NCBI RefSeq assembly: GCF_009915765.1
Contig: NZ_JAABLQ010000001.1
Location: forward strand, 1,240,001 to 1,304,000
From: Pannonibacter sp. XCT-53
Lineage (GTDB): Bacteria; Pseudomonadota; Alphaproteobacteria; Rhizobiales; Stappiaceae
DNA: 64,000 nt
Reading direction: 5' to 3'
Made by a program: the position numbers and the translations under genes. Below are positions 18,599 through 31,160 of this stretch, piece after piece; position 1 is the stretch's first letter, and each line of letters begins with the position of its first letter. A model generated the notes under the pieces. It saw nothing but the letters and a program-made list of their open reading frames with translations. It was not told where the DNA came from and made no database searches.

Positions 18599-19915
18599 TC
18601 AGGCCTCGTCCTGCCCGGCCGGCAGGCGCACGGTTGCGGTGGCGAGGGCGGCGATGCCCTCCTTGCGACCCGTGAAGCCGAGGCGCTCCGAGGTCGTTGC
18701 CTTCACCGACACGCGGCCAAGGGGCAGGGCGCAGATCTCGGCAATCCTCTCGCGCATCGCATCCCGCACAGGTCCGATCTTGGGGGCCTCGCAGACGATG
18801 GTCACGTCAAGATGCGCGACCTTGCCGCCGCGCGCCGCCAGCAGGTCCAGCGCATGGATCAGGAACTGGTCCGAGGCCGCCCCCTTCCACTTCGGATCGG
18901 AGGGCGGGAAATGGGCGCCGATGTCGCGGTCGGCAATTGCACCCAGGATGGCATCGGTCAGCGCATGCAGCACCACGTCGGCGTCGGAATGGCCGGCGAG
19001 CTTGCGTTCGTGCGGGACGGCGATGCCACCGAGGATCACGGCATCGCCGGGTTCAAAGGCATGCACGTCGTAGCCGGTGGCAACGCGGATGTCGGGATAG
19101 GCGGACCAGTCGGTCATGGCGGAGGCGTCCTGTGGCAGGCCGGCGGGCACCCGGGCAGCATCGGCACGGGCGCGCAGCAGATCGGCGCGGGTGGTGATCT
19201 TGTAGGCGTCGGCGGCCCCTTCCACCAGCTTCACGCTCAGACCGGCCCATTCGGCCAGGGACGTGTCGTCGGTGAAGCCGGTCAGGCCCGCGGCTGCGGC
19301 GGCGCGATGGGCAGCGAGGATTCGCGGGAAGGCAAAGCCTTGCGGTGTCTGCGCGGCCCAAAGGCCCTGCCGGTCGACGGTGCCTGTGGCCACGCCGCCG
19401 GAGTTGGCCCGCTTCAGCGTGTCGTGAACGGGCAGGGCGGCCAGCACCGCCTCATGGCCGTCGGCGAAGGCGGCCAGCATCCGCTCGATCACGGCCAGGG
19501 GAAGGAAGGGGCGGGCCGCGTCATGGATGAGCACGAAGGCAGGGGCGCCCCCGTCCTCAAGCTGATGCCCGTCTCTGGCCCCTGCTGCCGATCCGGCTGC
19601 AGCCAGGGCCTCCAGACCGAGCCGCACCGAGGCCTGGCGCGTGTCTCCGCCGGTCACGGGCGGGGCAAGCCGGGCGCGCAGGGCCGGGGGCAGGGTGTCG
19701 AGCGCCGCGGCATAGAGGGGACCGTCATCGGCATGAATGACCACCTGGATCCGGCGCAGCTCAGCACAGGCGGCAAGGGCAAGGAGTGTCCAGGCAAGGA
19801 CAGGGCGGGGTCCGAGCGGCAGGTACTGCTTGGGGGCAGTGTCTTCCGCGCTTTGCAGCCGGGTGCCGCGGCCGGCGGCGACGACGAGCGCATCGAGAGG
19901 GGCGGACGGGGACAT
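18599..19915 (-). CDS. ispDF: Bifunctional IspD/IspF of the MEP isoprenoid pathway
   Basis: Fused 2-C-methyl-D-erythritol 4-phosphate cytidylyltransferase and 2,4-cyclodiphosphate synthase (438 residues). The IspD half (about 1-255) has the nucleotide-binding AAGRGTRL (13-20) and later HDAARPF. The IspF half starts near 275 with GYDVHAF (metal ligands Asp283 and His285), [11 protein letters not shown] and the C-terminal [20 protein letters not shown]. The fusion is typical of alphaproteobacteria. It is divergent from dusB. Confidence 0.96.
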   Translation of the reverse strand: MSPSAPLDALVVAAGRGTRLQSAEDTAPKQYLPLGPRPVLAWTLLALAACAELRRIQVVIHADDGPLYAAALDTLPPALRARLAPPVTGGDTRQASVRLGLEALAAAGSAAGARDGHQLEDGGAPAFVLIHDAARPFLPLAVIERMLAAFADGHEAVLAALPVHDTLKRANSGGVATGTVDRQGLWAAQTPQGFAFPRILAAHRAAAAAGLTGFTDDTSLAEWAGLSVKLVEGAADAYKITTRADLLRARADAARVPAGLPQDASAMTDWSAYPDIRVATGYDVHAFEPGDAVILGGIAVPHERKLAGHSDADVVLHALTDAILGAIADRDIGAHFPPSDPKWKGAASDQFLIHALDLLAARGGKVAHLDVTIVCEAPKIGPVRDAMRERIAEICALPLGRVSVKATTSERLGFTGRKEGIAALATATVRLPAGQDEA

Positions 19916-20075
19916 GATCGATCCGGGCGGGCGGTGGCGCGTGAGCCTGCAGATAAGGTCTTTCCACGTCGCTGCTCAACCGGTTATTTGCCGCGCGACC
20001 CGATCGGGGCAACTTGCCGCTTGCCGCAGCGCAAAAAATGACTAGTCTGTAGGCAGAAAGAAACCTGCACACGAT

Positions 20076-21088
<1,013 letters not shown>

Positions 21089-21092
<4 letters not shown>

Positions 21093-22234
21093 CGACGCCT
21101 GCGCCCAGATCCCAGGACGGCCGGACGGCTGCCCTGACCACGGATGGCCCGACCATTCTCGATGCCCTGCCGCATCCGGTGCTGCTGGTGGCCCCGGACG
21201 GGGTGATCGAGGCGGCCAACATGGCGGCCGAGATTTTCCTGCGGTCCTCCGTATCGGTGCTGCGGCGCCATCCGATCAGCTATTTCGTGCCCTTCGGCAG
21301 CCCGCTGCTCACCCTCATCGAGCAGGTGCGTGACCGGGGGGCTCCGGTGAACGAGTACAAGGTGGACATCGGCTCGCCGCGCATCGGCTCCGACCGGGTC
21401 GTCGACATCCATGCCGCGCCCGTGTCCGACCGGCCGGGTGCGGTGGTGCTGATGTTCCAGGAACGCACCATGGCGGAGAAGATCGACCGCCAGCTCACCT
21501 CGCGCGGCGCCGCGCGCACCGTCACGGGCCTCGCCGCCATGCTGGCGCACGAGATCAAGAACCCGCTCTCCGGCATTCGCGGCGCGGCACAGCTCCTGGA
21601 GCAGTCCGCCAGCGAGGACGACCGGGCGCTGACCCGTCTGATCATGGACGAGACCGACCGGATCGTGAAACTCGTCGACCGGATGGAGGTCTTCTCCGAC
21701 GAGCGGCCGATCGAGCGCGAGCCGGTCAATATCCATGTGGTTCTCGACCACGTGAAGCGGCTCGCCGACAGCGGCTTTGCCCGCGGCAAGCGCATCGTCG
21801 AGGATTACGATCCCTCGCTGCCCTTCGTCTTTGCCAACCGTGACCAGCTGGTGCAGGTGTTCCTGAACCTCGTCAAGAACGCCAGCGAAGCCATCGGCAA
21901 TGATCCGGACGGCGAGATCCGCATCACCACCGCCTTCCGGCCCGGCGTGCGCCTGTCGGTGCCCGGCACCAGCGACAAGGTCAGCCTGCCGCTGGAATTC
22001 TGCGTCAAGGACAACGGCCCCGGCGTGCCGGAAGACCTGATGCCGCACATCTTCGAGCCCTTCATCACCACCAAGACCAACGGCTCCGGCCTCGGCCTGG
22101 CGCTGGTGGCCAAGATGATCAGCGATCATGGCGGGGTGATCGAATGCGAGAGCGTGCCGCGCCGCACGGTGTTCCGCATCCTCATGCCTGCCTTCATCGA
22201 ACCCGAAACCTCCTCCAGCGACAGGACCGCGTGA
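21089..22234 (+). CDS. ntrB: Nitrogen regulation sensor kinase NtrB (GlnL)
   Basis: Cytosolic histidine kinase/phosphatase that phosphorylates NtrC and is controlled by PII. It is 381 residues: a PAS domain (about 25-125), the dimerisation/H-box with His154 in [11 protein letters not shown], then the ATPase lid motifs [19 protein letters not shown] and [10 protein letters not shown]. No transmembrane segments, as expected. It lies between dusB (4-bp overlap) and ntrC (2-bp gap). Confidence 0.97.
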
Positions 22235-22236
22235 CC

Positions 22237-23676
<1,440 letters not shown>

Positions 23677-23703
23677 CGCCGCAAGGCACCGCGCCGTCGC
23701 CCC

Positions 23704-24828
23704 TCAGCGGGCGGCGGCGATGGACCGGCGGAAGCGGGCGGCGGCGAGGGTGAACAGCGTCAGGCCGACGAGGGTGATCATCACGAGCTTCGGCCAGATG
23801 ATCGTCACGCCGGCCCCCCGGTAGAGCACCGCCTGTGCCATCGCCACGAACTGGGTCGAGGGCACCAGGCTCATGATCATCTGCAGGGCTTCCGGCTGGC
23901 TTTCGAGCGGGGTCTCGCCACCGGACAGGAGGTTCATCGGCAGCACGATCAGGATGAACAGCAGTCCGAATTGCGGCATCGAACGGGCGACGGTGCCGAG
24001 CAGGATGCCGAGGGCCGAGGCAAAGAACAGGTAGAGCACGGTTCCGGCAAGAAACAGCGGGATCGAGCCCGCCACCGGCACCTTCAACAGCCCCTCGACG
24101 ACAATCCAGAGTGAAAAGGCGACGACGGCGACGATCACCAGTCCGTTGGCCCAGACCTTGGCCATCATGATCTCGAAGGGCGTCAGCGGCATTGCCAGGA
24201 GATGTTCCAGCGTGCCGTGCTCGCGCTCGCGGATGACGGCCGCACCGGTCAGAACCACGGTCAGCATGGTGATGTTGTTGATGATCTCCATCACCGAGGA
24301 AAACCAGGCGCCGGTCAGGTTGGGGTTGAAGGCATAGCGCAGCACCAGGTCGAGCGGCCTGTCCTGCGCCAGGCCAAGGCTTGCGGCAAAGCGGTTCAGC
24401 TCCTGACCCAGCGCGTTGGCGATGAAGTTGGTCCCGATCCCGGCCTGCATCATGGCGGTGGCGTCGATGTCGAGCTGCAGTGCCGGGGTCTTGCCGGCCC
24501 TGACGTCGGCCTCGAACCGCGCCGGGATCACCAGCACGAAGGAAAAGGTGTTGCCGTCGAGCGCGCGATCGATCTCGCCGAAGGAGATGCGGACCGGGGT
24601 CAGGAATTCCGGCGGTCGCAGCGCCTCGACCAGCTGCAGCGACAGCTGCGAGCGGTCCTCGTCCACCACTGCGATGGAGACGTTGTTGAGATCGCTCTTC
24701 ATGCCCTCGGCGGCCATGTAGACGCCGCCGGTAAAGGCCCAGAGGATCAGGATCAGCAGCACCGGATCGCGCCACAGCGACAGGATTTCCTTGAGGCCCA
24801 GCCGGTAGATGGTGACGAGACGGCGCAA
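23704..24828 (-). CDS. ABC-2 type exporter permease, YhhJ-like
   Basis: Membrane subunit of an ABC-2 exporter (374 residues). There is one N-terminal helix (LLILILWAFTGGVYMAAEG), a large periplasmic domain (about 40-175), then five further helices starting at IINNITMLTVVLTGAAVIRE, with the family signature EREHGTLEHLLAMPLTPFEI. The start is a TTG three bases after the stop of the RbbA-like gene. This is the third gene of an HlyD - RbbA - YhhJ operon, the same set as yhiI-rbbA-yhhJ in E. coli. Confidence 0.9.
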   Translation of the reverse strand: MRRLVTIYRLGLKEILSLWRDPVLLILILWAFTGGVYMAAEGMKSDLNNVSIAVVDEDRSQLSLQLVEALRPPEFLTPVRISFGEIDRALDGNTFSFVLVIPARFEADVRAGKTPALQLDIDATAMMQAGIGTNFIANALGQELNRFAASLGLAQDRPLDLVLRYAFNPNLTGAWFSSVMEIINNITMLTVVLTGAAVIREREHGTLEHLLAMPLTPFEIMMAKVWANGLVIVAVVAFSLWIVVEGLLKVPVAGSIPLFLAGTVLYLFFASALGILLGTVARSMPQFGLLFILIVLPMNLLSGGETPLESQPEALQMIMSLVPSTQFVAMAQAVLYRGAGVTIIWPKLVMITLVGLTLFTLAAARFRRSIAAAR

Positions 24829-24831
24829 GGC

Positions 24832-27660
24832 TCAGCGCTCCTGTTTCGGCAGCAGCAGGACGCAGGCAACGAGCACCAGCGGGGCAGCGGGCAGCAGCGC
24901 CAGGAAACTTGCCGACAGGTCGCCGATCCCCAGGCCCTTGGTGAAGGTGCCCACCGCGATGGTCATGAAATGGGCGGTCGGGTAGATCGCCCCGATCATG
25001 GCCCCGCCGCCCTCCAGGGAGGCGACCGGCTGCATCATGCCGGAAAACTGCACCGCCGGGAGGACGGTTCCGATCGCGGTGCCGAAGATCGCGGCCACTT
25101 GCGTCGAGGTGAAGGTGGAAAACAGGAGACCGATGGCGGTGGTGGCGCAGACATAGAGCACCGCGCCGAGGCAGAGGGCGGCGAAGCTGCCCTTGAGCGC
25201 CACGCCGAAGACCAGCACCGCCATGGCGGTCATCAGCAGGAAGTTGACCAGTGCGACCAGGACATAAGGGAGCTGCTTGCCGATGAGGAACTCGAGGCTC
25301 GTCACCGGCGTGACATAGAGATTGGTGATCGAGCCCAGTTCCTTCTCGCGCACCACGCTGACGGCCGTCAGGATGGCCGGGATGAAGACCAGGAGCAGCG
25401 CCATGACGGAGGGTGCCATGGCGTTGATGCTCTTGAAGTCCTGATTGTAGCGGAAGCGCGGCTCGATCACTGCGACGCCGGCGGGCGGGGCCTCGCCATG
25501 GATCTGGCGGTAACGCTCGACCAGATAAGCCCGGTTCAGCCCCTCGACATAGCCGGCGATGGTCTCGGCCCGGAAGGGCATCGCCCCGTCGATGGTGGCC
25601 GCGATCTGAGGCGTCTCGCCTCGGAGCAGGGCCTTGCCGAAGCCGGGCGGGATCTCGATGGCGAGCGAGATGTCGCCGGACCTGAGGCGCGGCAGGATCT
25701 CCGCCTCGGACCGGATCGGCGCCTGCTCGGCAAAGTAGCGCGAGCCGGAAAAGCTCTCGGCATATTGCCGGCTCTCGCGTGTCTGGTCCTGGTCCAGAAC
25801 GGCATAGGTCAGCTCGTTGACATCCGTGGTGATGCCGTAGCCGAACACCAGCATCAGGATCATGGTGCCGAGCAGGGCGACGGCGAGGCGAACGGGATCG
25901 CGGCGCAGCTCCTTGGCCTCGCGCAGCGAATAGGCCATCAGGCGGCGGCGCGACAGGACCGGAAACGGCGCCCGGCGCTTGCGGGCAGGGGCGGTGGCCG
26001 TTGCGGTCGCCTCGGCCGTGTGCGCCGTTGTCGTGTCCGGATCTGCTGCGCCTGCGGCCCTTCCCGCCTCGGCTGCCTGTTCCTCCGGACGTGCCGCCTC
26101 GAGGCAGGCGATGAAGGCATCCTCCAGCGTGGCCGCTCCATGGTCGCGGATGAGGTTCTGCGGCGTGTCGCAGGCCAGGACCTTGCCGGCGTGCATCAGC
26201 GAGATGCGGTCGCAGCGTTCGCCCTCGTTCATGAAATGCGTCGACAGGAAGATCGTCACCCGGTCCTTGCGCGCGAGATCGACGAGCAACTGCCAGAACT
26301 CATCGCGCGCCACCGGATCGACGCCCGACGTCGGCTCGTCGAGGATGAGCACATCCGGCCGGTGCACGATGGCGACAGCCAGCGACAGGCGCTGGCGCAC
26401 CCCCAGCGGCAACGCCTCTGGCAACGTGTCGGCATGCTCTCCGAGACGAAAGCGGTCGAGCAGCTCCGCGACACGGGCCGGCACCTCGGCGGCCGGCATG
26501 TGGAAGAGCTGCGCGTGCAGTATCAGGTTCTGGCGCACGGTCAGCTCGCCATAGAGCGAGAAGGCCTGCGACATGTAGCCGACCCGCTTGCGGCTCTCCA
26601 GATTGGCCGCGTTGACCTTTTCGCCGAACAGGAAAGCCTCGCCTTCCGTCGGCGGCAGAAGGCCCGTCAGCATCTTCATCGTTGTCGACTTGCCGCAGCC
26701 GTTCGACCCCAGAAACCCGAAGATCTCGCCCCTGCGGATCTCGAAACTGACGTGATCGACGGCCGTGAAGGTGCCGAAGCGTTGCACCAGATCGCGGGCC
26801 ATGATGGCCGGCGCCGCGTCGCCGTCGGTGAAGGGCGGCACCACCAGCGTCGCATGCGGGCGTCCGCTGCGATCCGGCAGGAGGTTGACGAAGGCCTCCT
26901 CGAGCGTTGCGCCCCGGCCTTGCGCCTTCAGGTCCGCCGCCGTGCCCTCGGCCAGGATCCGCCCGGCATGCAGGGCAACCAGATGCTCGAACCGCTCGGC
27001 CTCGTCCATGTAGGCGGTCGCCACGATCACGCTCATGCCCGGCCGGTCCGCGCGGATGGTCTCGATCAGCGTCCAGAACTGGCGGCGAGACAGCGGATCG
27101 ACGCCGGTGGTCGGCTCGTCGAGGATCAGGAGATCGGGGTCATGGATCAGGGCGCAGCACAGCCCGAGCTTCTGCTTCATGCCCCCGGACAGTTTTCCTG
27201 CCGGCCGGTCGAGAAAGGAAAACAGTCCGGTTGCCTGTGTCAGGTCGCTGATCCGCCGCTGGCGTTCCGGCCGGTCCTGTCCGAACAGACGGCCGAAGAA
27301 CTCCAGGTTTTCGGCCACCGTCAGGTCCATGTAGAGGTTCTTGCCGAGCCCTTGCGGCATGTAGGCGATGCGCGGCAGGACCTTGCGCCTGTCGCGCGGC
27401 CGCGACAGGTCAGCCCCGAGCGCGGTCACGGTCCCGCTCTGGATCCGGCGGGCGCCGGACAGCAGGGCGAGCAGGGTGGACTTGCCCACGCCGTCGGGGC
27501 CGATCAGGCCCATCGTGCGCCCTGCCGGGAGCTCGAGCGAGATCGCATCGAGCGCGACGACCTTGCCGTACCGGTGGCTGACGGCCTCCAGACGGGCGAC
27601 CCCGGCCTGTGGCACATCCGGCCGTGCGATCGGGCTTGCGGGCGGCTGCAGGATCATCAT
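24832..27660 (-). CDS. rbbA: RbbA-type ABC transporter: two ATPase domains fused to an ABC-2 permease
   Basis: A 942-residue fusion. ATPase 1 has Walker [10 protein letters not shown] (about 54-62), signature [10 protein letters not shown] and Walker [13 protein letters not shown]. ATPase 2 has [14 protein letters not shown], a variant signature LPLGVRQRL in place of LSGG, and [12 protein letters not shown]. An Ala/Thr-rich linker leads to an ABC-2 permease whose helices start at [19 protein letters not shown], with [16 protein letters not shown]. This matches the E. coli RbbA layout. That protein has been described as ribosome-associated, but the neighbouring HlyD and permease genes point to export here. 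Confidence 0.9.
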   Translation of the reverse strand: MMILQPPASPIARPDVPQAGVARLEAVSHRYGKVVALDAISLELPAGRTMGLIGPDGVGKSTLLALLSGARRIQSGTVTALGADLSRPRDRRKVLPRIAYMPQGLGKNLYMDLTVAENLEFFGRLFGQDRPERQRRISDLTQATGLFSFLDRPAGKLSGGMKQKLGLCCALIHDPDLLILDEPTTGVDPLSRRQFWTLIETIRADRPGMSVIVATAYMDEAERFEHLVALHAGRILAEGTAADLKAQGRGATLEEAFVNLLPDRSGRPHATLVVPPFTDGDAAPAIMARDLVQRFGTFTAVDHVSFEIRRGEIFGFLGSNGCGKSTTMKMLTGLLPPTEGEAFLFGEKVNAANLESRKRVGYMSQAFSLYGELTVRQNLILHAQLFHMPAAEVPARVAELLDRFRLGEHADTLPEALPLGVRQRLSLAVAIVHRPDVLILDEPTSGVDPVARDEFWQLLVDLARKDRVTIFLSTHFMNEGERCDRISLMHAGKVLACDTPQNLIRDHGAATLEDAFIACLEAARPEEQAAEAGRAAGAADPDTTTAHTAEATATATAPARKRRAPFPVLSRRRLMAYSLREAKELRRDPVRLAVALLGTMILMLVFGYGITTDVNELTYAVLDQDQTRESRQYAESFSGSRYFAEQAPIRSEAEILPRLRSGDISLAIEIPPGFGKALLRGETPQIAATIDGAMPFRAETIAGYVEGLNRAYLVERYRQIHGEAPPAGVAVIEPRFRYNQDFKSINAMAPSVMALLLVFIPAILTAVSVVREKELGSITNLYVTPVTSLEFLIGKQLPYVLVALVNFLLMTAMAVLVFGVALKGSFAALCLGAVLYVCATTAIGLLFSTFTSTQVAAIFGTAIGTVLPAVQFSGMMQPVASLEGGGAMIGAIYPTAHFMTIAVGTFTKGLGIGDLSASFLALLPAAPLVLVACVLLLPKQER

Positions 27661-27664
27661 CGCC

Positions 27665-28654
27665 TCACGGGGCCGGGGGCAGGCGGACCTCGAGCGCGGC
27701 CGGCCAGGCGACGGGCGGGGCCATCATCACATAGGCCTCGCCGGGCAGGCCGGTGCGGACCTTGTCGATGTGCCGGGCGAGGAGCGCCGGGTCGATCTTC
27801 AGCTTGACGCGGAACATCAGCTTGTCGCGCTCCGACCGGGTTTCCACCTCGCGCGGGGTGAACTGGGCGTCGGCCGCAACGAAGGAGACCGTGGCGGGAA
27901 TGACGAATTCCGGTGCGGCGTCCAGCACGATCCGGGCCTCGGCCCCGATCAGCACGCGTCCGACGCTGCCGGTGGGCAGGAAGACGGTCATGTAGACATC
28001 GCCGAGATTGAGCAGCGTCAGCACGCGGCCACCGGCGCCGATCACCTCGCCCGGCTCGGCCAGCCGGTACTGGACGCGCCCGGCAATCGGGGCGGTCAGC
28101 GTGCTGTCATCGATCAGGGTGACGATGCGGCCGACCTCTGCCGCACTGGCCAGCACGGTGTTCTCGGCATTCGCCAGCTGCGCGCGGGTGGCGGCAAGGG
28201 CGGCGGCGGCGGTCTCGCGCGCCGTCTGGCGCTGATCGACCTCCTGCTGCGAGATATGGCCGTTGCCGAGCAGCGTGCGCGCGCGCTCCAGCGCCTGGTC
28301 TGCGTATTTCAGCTCGCTCTCGCGCTGGACGATCTGCGCCAGCACCGTGTTGACGGCCTCGCGCGCGGCCGCTTCCTGGGCGGCGGCCCCGCGCTTCATG
28401 GCCTCCAGCTCGGAGGTATCGACCCGCGCCAGCACCTGTCCGGTGCGCACCAGATCGCCCTCGGCCACCAGAACCTCCAGAACCCGCCCGCCGGTCTTGC
28501 TGGCGATCTGGACCGTCTCGGCCTCGATTCGCCCGTTGGCCGTGGCCAGCCCCTCCGGCAGGGCCGTGCGCCCCTGCCACCAGAACCAGCCGCCAGCCAG
28601 CACAGCCGCCAGCGCCACGATGGCGACGGCAATCGCCCGTCCGCGTCCCGTCAT
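27665..28654 (-). CDS. HlyD-family membrane-fusion protein, YhiI-like
   Basis: Periplasmic adaptor (329 residues) of the ABC exporter encoded by the two following genes. There is one N-terminal membrane anchor ([20 protein letters not shown]), a barrel/lipoyl-like half-motif ([20 protein letters not shown]), a long alpha-helical hairpin with coiled-coil character (about 95-185), and the second half [19 protein letters not shown]. The ATG at 28654 was chosen; the frame is open further upstream but has no credible signal there. It ends 4 bp before rbbA. It is divergent from ntrY. Confidence 0.9.
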   Translation of the reverse strand: MTGRGRAIAVAIVALAAVLAGGWFWWQGRTALPEGLATANGRIEAETVQIASKTGGRVLEVLVAEGDLVRTGQVLARVDTSELEAMKRGAAAQEAAAREAVNTVLAQIVQRESELKYADQALERARTLLGNGHISQQEVDQRQTARETAAAALAATRAQLANAENTVLASAAEVGRIVTLIDDSTLTAPIAGRVQYRLAEPGEVIGAGGRVLTLLNLGDVYMTVFLPTGSVGRVLIGAEARIVLDAAPEFVIPATVSFVAADAQFTPREVETRSERDKLMFRVKLKIDPALLARHIDKVRTGLPGEAYVMMAPPVAWPAALEVRLPPAP

Positions 28655-28889
28655 CGTCCCATCCTCGAAAATCCCTAGGCTCCCGCGAGATTTATGCGGC
28701 CCGGGCGCAGTGGTTGCAATGCAACAGCGGCTCCGTAGTGCACCGGATGCCGAACCGGCAGGCCCCGGGCTTGGCCGCAATCCTGTCGCAATTTGGCAAC
28801 AATGTGTGGTAACCATGTCGCGCATGGCCGCCGGATCCATGCCGGCGGCCGCCAGCCTGTGCGATGTCACCACCAACTTCAGGGACGGG

Positions 28890-31160
28890 ATGATACTGGA
28901 ACGGGATCCGCGCGCGGATGTGGATCAGGGCCCGCGTGGCCGGTTGGGCCGGCGCATCGGCCTTGCCGTGATGATCCTGTCGCTGGCCTCCATCGGTGTC
29001 ACCTTCATGGTGCTGACCGGTGCGACGCCGATCGAGCCGACGCAACAGGTCGTGAAGCTGTCGATGCTGGTCAATGGCCTGCTCGCCAGCGGCCTTGTCG
29101 TCGCCATCCTCTGGGAAATCGCCAAGCTGCTGCAGGCCCGTCGCCGGGGGCGGGCGGCCGCGCGGCTGCATGTGCGCATCGTGGCGATGTTCAGCCTCAT
29201 CGCCGCCGTTCCGGCGCTGCTGATGGCGGTCGTGGCCACGATCACGCTCGACCAGGGGCTGGACCGCTGGTTCGAGCAGCGCACCCGCCAGATCATCGAC
29301 AACGCGCTCACCGTCGCCCAGGCCTATCTGCAGGAACACGCGCATGTGCTGCGCGCCGACCTGACCGCCATGGCCAGCGACGTGGACCGGGCGCGGGGCA
29401 TCTACGACTACGAGCCCTCCCGGTTCGATTCCTTCTTCACCGCGCAGGCCCAGCTGCGCGGCCTGCTGGCCGCCTTCGTGATGAAGGGCGATGGCACCGT
29501 CATCACCCGTGTCGTGCTGGATCCGCGCGCCAACATCCTGCTGCCGCCCTCCGACATCTATCCCAAGGCCGACGGAGGGGAACCGGTCCTGATCGCGCCG
29601 GGCACCTCGAACCTCGTCGGCGGCGTGATGAAGCTGCAGTCGTTCGACGGCATGTATCTCTATGTCACCCGCGGGATGGACCCGCGCGTGACGGAATACC
29701 TGCGTCTGGCGGAGGAGGGCGCCACCGAATACACCAAGATGGAGGAGACGCGGTTTGGCGCCCAGGTGGCCTTCGCGCTGATCTATCTGGGCGTCGCGCT
29801 GATCCTGCTCCTGTCGGCGATCTGGATCGGCTTCGGCTTTTCCAGCCGGCTTGTCGCCCCGATCCGCCGCCTCATCTCGGCTGCCGACCAGGTGTCGAAG
29901 GGCAATCTCTATGTCGAGGTGGTGACCGAGAAGTCCGAAGGCGATCTCGCCAATCTCGGCGCCACCTTCAACAACATGACCGGCCAGCTGCGCGGCCAGC
30001 GCGACGCGCTGCTGGCGGCCAACGAACAGATCGACCGCCGCCGCCGCTTCACCGAGGCGGTGCTGTCCGGCGTCACGGCCTCGGTCATCGGCATCGACGA
30101 CGAGGGTGCCATCACGCTGGTCAACCGCTCGGCCCGCGCCCTGCTGCAGATCGAGGAAAGCGATGCGCTTGACCGGCCGATCGCCGAGGTGATCCCGGAG
30201 CTTGCGGACTGCGTCGCGCTGGCCATCCAGAAGGAAAGCGAGCGGTTCAAGGAAACCCAGATCACGCTGGTACGCGGCGGCCGGGAGCGGACCGTCAACG
30301 TCCGCATCACCACGGAGCAGTCGACCCGGCGCGAGCACGGCTATGTGGTGACGCTCGACGACATCACGGATCTCGTCTCGGCGCAGCGCAACTCCGCCTG
30401 GGCCGACGTGGCCCGGCGCATCGCGCACGAGATCAAGAACCCGCTCACCCCGATCCAGCTCTCGGCCGAGCGCATCCGCCGCCGCTACGGCAAGAAGGTC
30501 GAGGACGACCGCTCCGTGTTCGACCAGTGCATCGACACGATCATCCGCCAGGTCGGCGACATCGGCCAGATGGTCGACGAGTTCTCGTCCTTCGCCCGCA
30601 TGCGCAAGCCCACCAAGGCGCGCGCGGACCTGCGCAACATGGTGCGGGAAGCAGCCTTTCTGCAGACGGTCGGCAATCCGGACATCGAGATCCGCACCGA
30701 ACTGCCCGATGGTCCGATCGAGGGCTTTGTCGACCAGCGACTGATCGGCCAGGCGCTGACCAACGTGATCAAGAATGCGGCCGAGGCCGTGTCGGGGCGC
30801 GCGGGCTCGGACCTGCCGAAAGGCCGCATCCGCATCGTCCTGCGCGCCGAAGGCGAGCGGCAGGTGATTGACGTGATCGACAACGGCGTCGGGCTGCCGA
30901 CGGAGAACCGGCAACGGCTGCTGGAGCCCTACATGACCACCCGGGAGAAGGGCACCGGGCTCGGTCTTGCCATCGTGCGCAAGATCATGGAGGACCACGG
31001 CGGCGGCATCGAGCTTCTCGATGCGCCCGACCTCGGTCCGGGAGAGAGCGGGGCGATGGTCCGGCTGATCATCGGACCGCAAGACCCAGCGGCAGAGGCA
31101 GCTGCAGCTTCGCCCAACCAGGACATCAGGCAAGAAGAAGTGACCGGCCATGGCGTATGA
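28890..31160 (+). CDS. ntrY: Nitrogen/redox sensor kinase NtrY
   Basis: Membrane histidine kinase partnered with NtrX. From ATG at 28890 it is 756 residues; ATGs at 28815 and 28824 in the same frame would add about 22-25 residues and cannot be excluded. There are transmembrane helices at the N-terminus (LAVMILSLASIGVTFMVL and two more), a periplasmic domain, a helix near 290-312, then HAMP, PAS, the H-box with His513 in [20 protein letters not shown], and the ATPase domain (NVIKNAAEAV, GTGLGLAIV). The stop overlaps ntrX by 11 bp. Confidence 0.95.
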   Translation: MILERDPRADVDQGPRGRLGRRIGLAVMILSLASIGVTFMVLTGATPIEPTQQVVKLSMLVNGLLASGLVVAILWEIAKLLQARRRGRAAARLHVRIVAMFSLIAAVPALLMAVVATITLDQGLDRWFEQRTRQIIDNALTVAQAYLQEHAHVLRADLTAMASDVDRARGIYDYEPSRFDSFFTAQAQLRGLLAAFVMKGDGTVITRVVLDPRANILLPPSDIYPKADGGEPVLIAPGTSNLVGGVMKLQSFDGMYLYVTRGMDPRVTEYLRLAEEGATEYTKMEETRFGAQVAFALIYLGVALILLLSAIWIGFGFSSRLVAPIRRLISAADQVSKGNLYVEVVTEKSEGDLANLGATFNNMTGQLRGQRDALLAANEQIDRRRRFTEAVLSGVTASVIGIDDEGAITLVNRSARALLQIEESDALDRPIAEVIPELADCVALAIQKESERFKETQITLVRGGRERTVNVRITTEQSTRREHGYVVTLDDITDLVSAQRNSAWADVARRIAHEIKNPLTPIQLSAERIRRRYGKKVEDDRSVFDQCIDTIIRQVGDIGQMVDEFSSFARMRKPTKARADLRNMVREAAFLQTVGNPDIEIRTELPDGPIEGFVDQRLIGQALTNVIKNAAEAVSGRAGSDLPKGRIRIVLRAEGERQVIDVIDNGVGLPTENRQRLLEPYMTTREKGTGLGLAIVRKIMEDHGGGIELLDAPDLGPGESGAMVRLIIGPQDPAAEAAAASPNQDIRQEEVTGHGV

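Noticed and set aside
24202..27807. Plus-strand open frame of 1200 codons antisense to the RbbA-like gene
   Set aside because: His/Arg/Asp-rich shadow; the minus strand has two intact ABC ATPase domains.
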